From MAG-121220-bin8 sp965655865 (GTDB taxonomy: Bacteria; Bacteroidota; Bacteroidia; Flavobacteriales; Flavobacteriaceae), in contig CBFHJJ010000011.1 in NCBI GenBank assembly GCA_965655865.1, positions 1 through 46,469 of the forward strand: DNA of 46,469 nucleotides, in the 5' to 3' direction. Position 1 is the stretch's first letter, and every line of letters begins with the position of its first letter. The translations under genes were made by a program, and so were the position numbers. Below the pieces are notes generated by a model, which ran no database searches, was not told the origin of the DNA, and saw nothing but the letters and a program-made list of their open reading frames with translations. Of the stretch, positions 43,244 through 46,469 are shown in pieces.

Positions 43244-44413
43244 ATGCATTTAAAAACACCAGATTATTACAAGTTAGATGATCTTTTGAGTGAGGAACAT
43301 AAGTTAATTAGAAATTCAGCTAGAGACTGGGTAAATAAAAAGGTTTCACCTATTATTGAAAAATTTACTCAAAACTCAGAATTTCCTAATCAGTTAATAA
43401 AAGGTTTAGCAGAAATAGGTGCATTTGGTTCTTATATTCCATTAAAATATGGTGGAAACGGTTTAGATCAAATTTCTTATGGATTAATAATGCAAGAACT
43501 AGAAAAAGGTGATTCAGGAATTAGATCAACTGCATCTGTTCAATCCTCTTTAGTTATGTATCCTATATGGAAATATGGAGATGAAAATCAAAAAAACAAA
43601 TACTTGCCAAAGTTAGCTTCTGGACAAATTATGGGATGTTTTGGCTTAACAGAACCAAATTTTGGATCAAACCCTAGTGATATGGTGTCTAGTTTTGTTG
43701 ATAATGGAGATCATTACCTTTTAAACGGGTCTAAAACTTGGATTTCAAATGCTCCATTTGCTGACATTGCAATAGTTTGGGCAAAAAATAAAAGTAATCG
43801 TATTCATGGTCTAATTGTTGAAAGAGGCATGGAAGGGTTTACAACTCCAGAAATCAAAAACAAATGGTCTTTAAGAGCAAGTTCAACAGGGGAACTTGTT
43901 TTTAATAATGTAAAGGTTCCTAAACAAAATATACTTCCTAATAAGTCTGGCCTGGGTGCTCCGTTAGGATGCTTAGATTCTGCTAGATATGGAATTTCAT
44001 GGGGAGCTATTGGTGCTGCAATGGATTGTTATAATACAGCATTACAATACAGTAAAGAAAGAATCCAATTTGGAAAACCTATAGCTTCATTTCAATTACA
44101 ACAAAAAAAATTAGCTGAAATGATTACCGAAATAACTAAAGCTCAACTTTTGTCATGGAGACTAGGAATATTATATAATCAAAATGATGCTAATTCTGCT
44201 CAAATTTCAATGGCAAAAAGAAATAATGTCGAAATGGCATTAAATATCGCCAGAGAAGCTAGACAAATTCTGGGCGCAATGGGTATCAGTGGTGAATATT
44301 CAATAATGAGGCATATAATGAACCTAGAAAGTGTTATAACTTATGAGGGGACTCATGATATACATCTTTTAATTACAGGCGAAGACATTACTGGAATTAA
44401 CGCTTTTAAATAA
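43244..44413 (+). CDS. Acyl-CoA dehydrogenase, glutaryl-CoA dehydrogenase-like
   Basis: A 389-aa acyl-CoA dehydrogenase. The flavin block is MGCFGLTEPNFGSNPSDMVS (about 137-156), and LNGSKTWISNAPFADIAIVW follows. The catalytic base is E368 in ITYEGTHDIHLLITG, placed as in glutaryl-CoA dehydrogenases, and GAMGISGEYSIMRH precedes it. The likely reaction is oxidative decarboxylation of glutaryl-CoA to crotonyl-CoA in lysine/tryptophan degradation; other short-chain acyl-CoA substrates remain possible. The electron acceptor would be ETF. Monocistronic. It is bracketed by two copies of a 41-bp repeat. Confidence 0.93.
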   Translation: MHLKTPDYYKLDDLLSEEHKLIRNSARDWVNKKVSPIIEKFTQNSEFPNQLIKGLAEIGAFGSYIPLKYGGNGLDQISYGLIMQELEKGDSGIRSTASVQSSLVMYPIWKYGDENQKNKYLPKLASGQIMGCFGLTEPNFGSNPSDMVSSFVDNGDHYLLNGSKTWISNAPFADIAIVWAKNKSNRIHGLIVERGMEGFTTPEIKNKWSLRASSTGELVFNNVKVPKQNILPNKSGLGAPLGCLDSARYGISWGAIGAAMDCYNTALQYSKERIQFGKPIASFQLQQKKLAEMITEITKAQLLSWRLGILYNQNDANSAQISMAKRNNVEMALNIAREARQILGAMGISGEYSIMRHIMNLESVITYEGTHDIHLLITGEDITGINAFK

Positions 44414-44455
44414 CTTTGTAATGATAGAAGTTACTGATTAAAAAACGTTAATGCC

Positions 44456-44496
44456 AGTTTATGTATTTAGGGTAATTTAAAAATATCTTCTACTTT
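44456..44496. repeat. 41-bp direct repeat, copy 2 (overlaps the XRE gene 3' end)
   Basis: Begins AGTTTATGTATTTAGGGTAA. It differs from copy 1 (43171-43211) at two positions. It covers the final nine codons and stop of the XRE gene and 11 bases beyond, so both coding and downstream sequence were duplicated. Confidence 0.85.
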
Positions 44497-44679
44497 ACAA
44501 TTTAAGGTTTTTGCAATTTTTAATGCAAGAACAGTTGATGGAACATAAACCCCATTTTCTATAGCATTTATACTTTTTCTTGAAACCTCAGCAGATATTG
44601 AAAGTTCTTGCTGAGTTAAATTAGCAGATTTTCTTAGCTCTTCTAAGTTATTTAAAAGCTTTTTATGGTTTTTACCCAT
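44467..44679 (-). CDS. Small XRE-family helix-turn-helix regulator
   Basis: A 70-aa DNA-binding protein made of a single Cro/CI-type HTH domain: LEELRKSANLTQQELSISAE then VSRKSINAIENGVYVPSTVL (residues 12-51), ending ALKIAKTLNCKVEDIFKLP. It lies 2 bases after a small membrane-protein gene (DUF6249-like), so both come from one promoter near 45105. Three operator-like half-sites at that promoter suggest that it represses its own operon, and perhaps the divergent lipoprotein gene. The 3' end is duplicated at 43171-43211. Confidence 0.93.
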   Translation of the reverse strand: MGKNHKKLLNNLEELRKSANLTQQELSISAEVSRKSINAIENGVYVPSTVLALKIAKTLNCKVEDIFKLP

Positions 44680-44681
44680 AT

Positions 44682-45071
44682 TTATTGTTTTTCGAAATCG
44701 TCAACGGCATTTGTAAGCTCTTTTCCTGTATTTGGGTATAGGTAACCAGCTATCAAAGTTCCAAACCCTATTAATCCAACCATAGCTCCAACACCTTTTA
44801 AAACAATTCCAAGTGCTATATACCCTAAAAGCCAGAGACCTACACCAACAAAAATTGTTATTACCCCGTTTCTACGATAATCAATAGGTTCTTTTTTTCT
44901 TTCTTCAAAAATTTTCAATAATTCTTCTACTTTTGAAGGGTCTTCTAGATTTTTAGAGATTTCCAAAACAGTTTCTCTTTTCCCTTTACCCTCAAGGTAT
45001 AACCAAATAAATACAGCTATTGGTATAACCATTCCTGAAAGTATTCCAAATATTGGTATTAAAATTTCCAT
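44682..45071 (-). CDS. Small membrane protein, DUF6249-like
   Basis: A 129-aa protein with an N-terminal membrane helix (residues 2-25, ILIPIFGILSGMVIPIAVFI), a charged cytoplasmic stretch (EGKGKRETVLEISKNLEDPS... about 27-60), then two further helices (about 70-110) and a short acidic tail. The layout, helix then charged helical segment then RRNGVITIFVGVGLWLLGY, fits DUF6249. Function unknown. It is paired with the XRE regulator (2-base gap), and it may be the membrane partner or sensor of that regulator; that is inference from the operon alone. Confidence 0.8.
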   Translation of the reverse strand: MEILIPIFGILSGMVIPIAVFIWLYLEGKGKRETVLEISKNLEDPSKVEELLKIFEERKKEPIDYRRNGVITIFVGVGLWLLGYIALGIVLKGVGAMVGLIGFGTLIAGYLYPNTGKELTNAVDDFEKQ

Positions 45072-45093
45072 AATATTATTTTTTTTATTTATT

Positions 45094-45142
45094 AATGTAA
45101 CGCAAAGGTAACATTATTTTTGTGAGTAGCAAACGTTACATT
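45094..45142. promoter_or_regulatory. Promoter of the DUF6249/XRE operon with three operator-like half-sites
   Basis: On the minus strand TTG (45130-45132), exactly 19 bases, then TACCTTTG (45103-45110): a full match to the Bacteroidota sigma-A promoter (TTG-N19-TAnnTTTG). Three related 9-mers lie on it: AATGTAACG (45094-45102), GGTAACATT (45107-45115, over the -7) and CGTTACATT (45134-45142, beside the -33). The outer two are perfect inverted repeats of each other. Autoregulation by the XRE protein of this operon is the simplest reading. Confidence 0.7.
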
Positions 45143-45159
45143 ACTTTTTTTTAAAAATG

Positions 45160-45167
45160 TATATTTG
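45160..45167 (+). promoter_or_regulatory. -7 element of the small lipoprotein gene (leaderless candidate)
   Basis: TATATTTG matches TAnnTTTG and ends 4 bases before the ATG at 45172. The upstream ATG at 45157 precedes this element, so it cannot be the start. Transcription should begin at or next to the A of the ATG. Confidence 0.5.
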
Positions 45168-45171
45168 TAGC

Positions 45172-45558
45172 ATGAGAAATTATTTTTTAATTATATCGAT
45201 TTTCTTTTTTAGCTGTGAAAAATCAGATGTTGGGTCTTTTATTTCGTCTGTTGAAGGAAAATGGGTTGCAGAAGGTGGAGTGCCGGAAGGAAACACAATG
45301 TATATTTATGAAGATGGGTTACGTTACACTTATTACTGTGTTGAAGATTGTGATTCATTATACAATTCATACGAAGCAGGTGATGGAAATCATCTTCCGA
45401 GTGTTCTTAATTACACATTCGAAAATGATATCCTAACCGTTGATTTGAATTTTGGTAGTGAATTAGTAACGCCTGTTACATTTGAATGTGATGGTGGAAA
45501 AATGTATTTTACATTTAATGAACAAACTTTTTATAGATTAAATTCTGATTGTAATTAA
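45172..45558 (+). CDS. Small lipoprotein of unknown function
   Basis: A 128-aa lipoprotein: MRNYFLIISIFFFSC with lipid-attachment C15. The start at 45172 is chosen over 45157 because a promoter -7 element lies between them and because the signal peptide then begins in the normal way. The mature chain has the pattern VEGKWVAEGG...MYIYEDGLRYTYYC...LNYTFENDILTVDL, alternating strands that recall lipocalin-like META/DUF domains of Bacteroidota, and three internal cysteines plus one near the C-terminus. I cannot name the family. It is divergent from the DUF6249/XRE operon and may share its operators. Its 3' end overlaps the DUF1295 gene by 4 bases. Confidence 0.75.
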   Translation: MRNYFLIISIFFFSCEKSDVGSFISSVEGKWVAEGGVPEGNTMYIYEDGLRYTYYCVEDCDSLYNSYEAGDGNHLPSVLNYTFENDILTVDLNFGSELVTPVTFECDGGKMYFTFNEQTFYRLNSDCN

Positions 45559-46403
45559 TTTTCTTCCCAGTTCATTTTTTTAAATCCCAAAAACATAGAA
45601 ACTTTTTTCTTGTATTGTTTGTAATCAGGATATTTCTTTTCACTTATACTTTCTGTATAATTAGCACTGTTATAAAAAAGAATGATAAGTAGAATACATC
45701 CTATTATTGACCAATTTAAATATATTCCAGTAGCTGAAATTGAAAAAAGATAAAAAGTAATCCAAATCAATTGCTCAGAAATAAAATTAGGATGTCTAGA
45801 AATACTCCATAGTCCTTTAGAAATAAATCCTCTTTTAAAGTCTCCTGTTAAAGTTTTGTTATTATTAATTTTTTTATACTTATTGAATTGAAATTCAAAT
45901 TGTTGCTTATCAGCTACTGACTCTGTAATAATAAATGATAACATTAATATTGCTATAATTATATCATAAACATTTAGAGCGGAGTTTTCACCTTGCCATG
46001 CTGCTAAGATAGGTAGACTAAAAAGAAAGATTAAGCCCATTTGATAAAGGCAAATAAATAATAGATTAAATATCGACCAAACTATTTTTATATTAAAAAT
46101 CGGAACCCGTTCTTTAAGTATTTCCCATCTGTAATCTTCTTCTCCTTTCCAAAAATAAATACTATATCCACTTTTTCTAGCAAAATTATATGTTAATCTA
46201 ATCCCCCAAATAGTTACTAAAATTGACATCAAGACCATTCTTAGATTATAATCAGAATGATAGGTAAAAAACCACACATATATTATTGGTGCTATGCTCC
46301 AAATTTTATCTACTTGACTGTAGTTTCTTGAAATCTCACCAACTAAAAAACATGAGCCAGCTAGAAATAGGTAAATAATTACAGAATTTTTGAAAACAGA
46401 CAT
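45555..46403 (-). CDS. DUF1295 family membrane protein (steroid 5-alpha-reductase / isoprenylcysteine methyltransferase fold)
   Basis: A 282-aa integral membrane protein with about seven helices. The C-terminal catalytic-like block is FISKGLWSISRHPNFISEQL (the R-H-P-N signature), followed by ESISEKKYPDYKQYKKKVS (the E...Y..Y motif), both shared by DUF1295 and ICMT-type enzymes that bind NADPH or S-adenosylmethionine. Substrate unknown. The start is taken as the ATG at 46401-46403. The frame stays open for 22 further codons to the window edge without another ATG, so an earlier start outside the window cannot be excluded. Confidence 0.85.
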   Translation of the reverse strand: MSVFKNSVIIYLFLAGSCFLVGEISRNYSQVDKIWSIAPIIYVWFFTYHSDYNLRMVLMSILVTIWGIRLTYNFARKSGYSIYFWKGEEDYRWEILKERVPIFNIKIVWSIFNLLFICLYQMGLIFLFSLPILAAWQGENSALNVYDIIIAILMLSFIITESVADKQQFEFQFNKYKKINNNKTLTGDFKRGFISKGLWSISRHPNFISEQLIWITFYLFSISATGIYLNWSIIGCILLIILFYNSANYTESISEKKYPDYKQYKKKVSMFLGFKKMNWEEN

Positions 46404-46469
46404 TTGAAATTTATTTAATTCAAATTCAAAAATGTTTCCATAAAAAATTAAATAAACTAGAACAATTAA

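Noticed and set aside
46404..46469. Upstream extension of the DUF1295 gene to the window edge
   Set aside because: The frame is open for 22 codons but contains no ATG and cannot be judged without the neighbouring sequence. The ATG at 46403 is kept.
1..46469. CRISPR array, transposase, integrase, prophage or defence system
   Set aside because: No spaced identical repeats, no recombinase or nuclease motifs and no insertion-sequence ends were recognised. The only notable long repeat is the 41-bp pair.

Overview
The window looks like a piece of chromosome from a marine, laminarin-degrading member of the Flavobacteriaceae (Bacteroidota). The DNA is very AT-rich (I estimate about 30% GC, not computed). 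Housekeeping proteins have flavobacterial features: a MerR/M23 pair beside alaS, LysRS with a C-terminal extension, a DUF5117-type metalloprotease, and a putative porin beside rnhB. Several genes have the Bacteroidota sigma-A -7 element TAnnTTTG upstream, and Shine-Dalgarno sequences are not evident. Nothing in the sequence fixes genus or species.

Region 1 (1-9938, all leftward) is the accessory part: a tightly packed seven-gene operon for beta-glucan (laminarin-type) use. In transcription order it encodes a 1149-aa GH94-clan phosphorylase (best fit GH149 beta-1,3-glucan phosphorylase), a lipoprotein GH17, a membrane-anchored clan GH-A hydrolase, a lipoprotein GH30, a GPH-type MFS symporter, a GH17 without signal peptide, and the first 120 codons of another GH17 that starts at TTG and leaves the window. 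The likely division of labour is surface or periplasmic endo-cleavage and debranching, symport across the inner membrane, then cytosolic trimming and phosphorolysis to glucose-1-phosphate. No SusC/SusD pair is visible. A 430-base gap (9939-10368) with a palindromic candidate operator separates this operon from era.

Region 2 (10369-40670) is core genome: era and der; merR and an M23 peptidase; alaS; a DUF4136 lipoprotein; a PLP deaminase-like enzyme, a LysM glucosaminidase and hemL; a metzincin protease; lysS; a 52-aa YqaE/Pmp3 membrane protein at a TTG start and lipB; a 787-aa lipoprotein of unknown function; rnhB and a putative porin; gltD and gltB; then nhaD, folC, a lipoprotein esterase and a quinone reductase. 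Convergent genes here often end back-to-back or overlap, leaving no room for terminators.

Region 3 (40671-46469) is mixed small genes: a cupin, a Cys/His-rich secreted protein, tRNA-Val(UAC) with a strong terminator, a FAD monooxygenase, a glutaryl-CoA-dehydrogenase-like enzyme lying between two copies of a 41-bp repeat derived from the 3' end of an XRE regulator gene, the XRE/DUF6249 operon with a near-perfect promoter and three operator-like half-sites, a small lipoprotein that is probably leaderless, and a DUF1295 membrane protein. No CRISPR array, transposase, integrase or prophage gene was seen.
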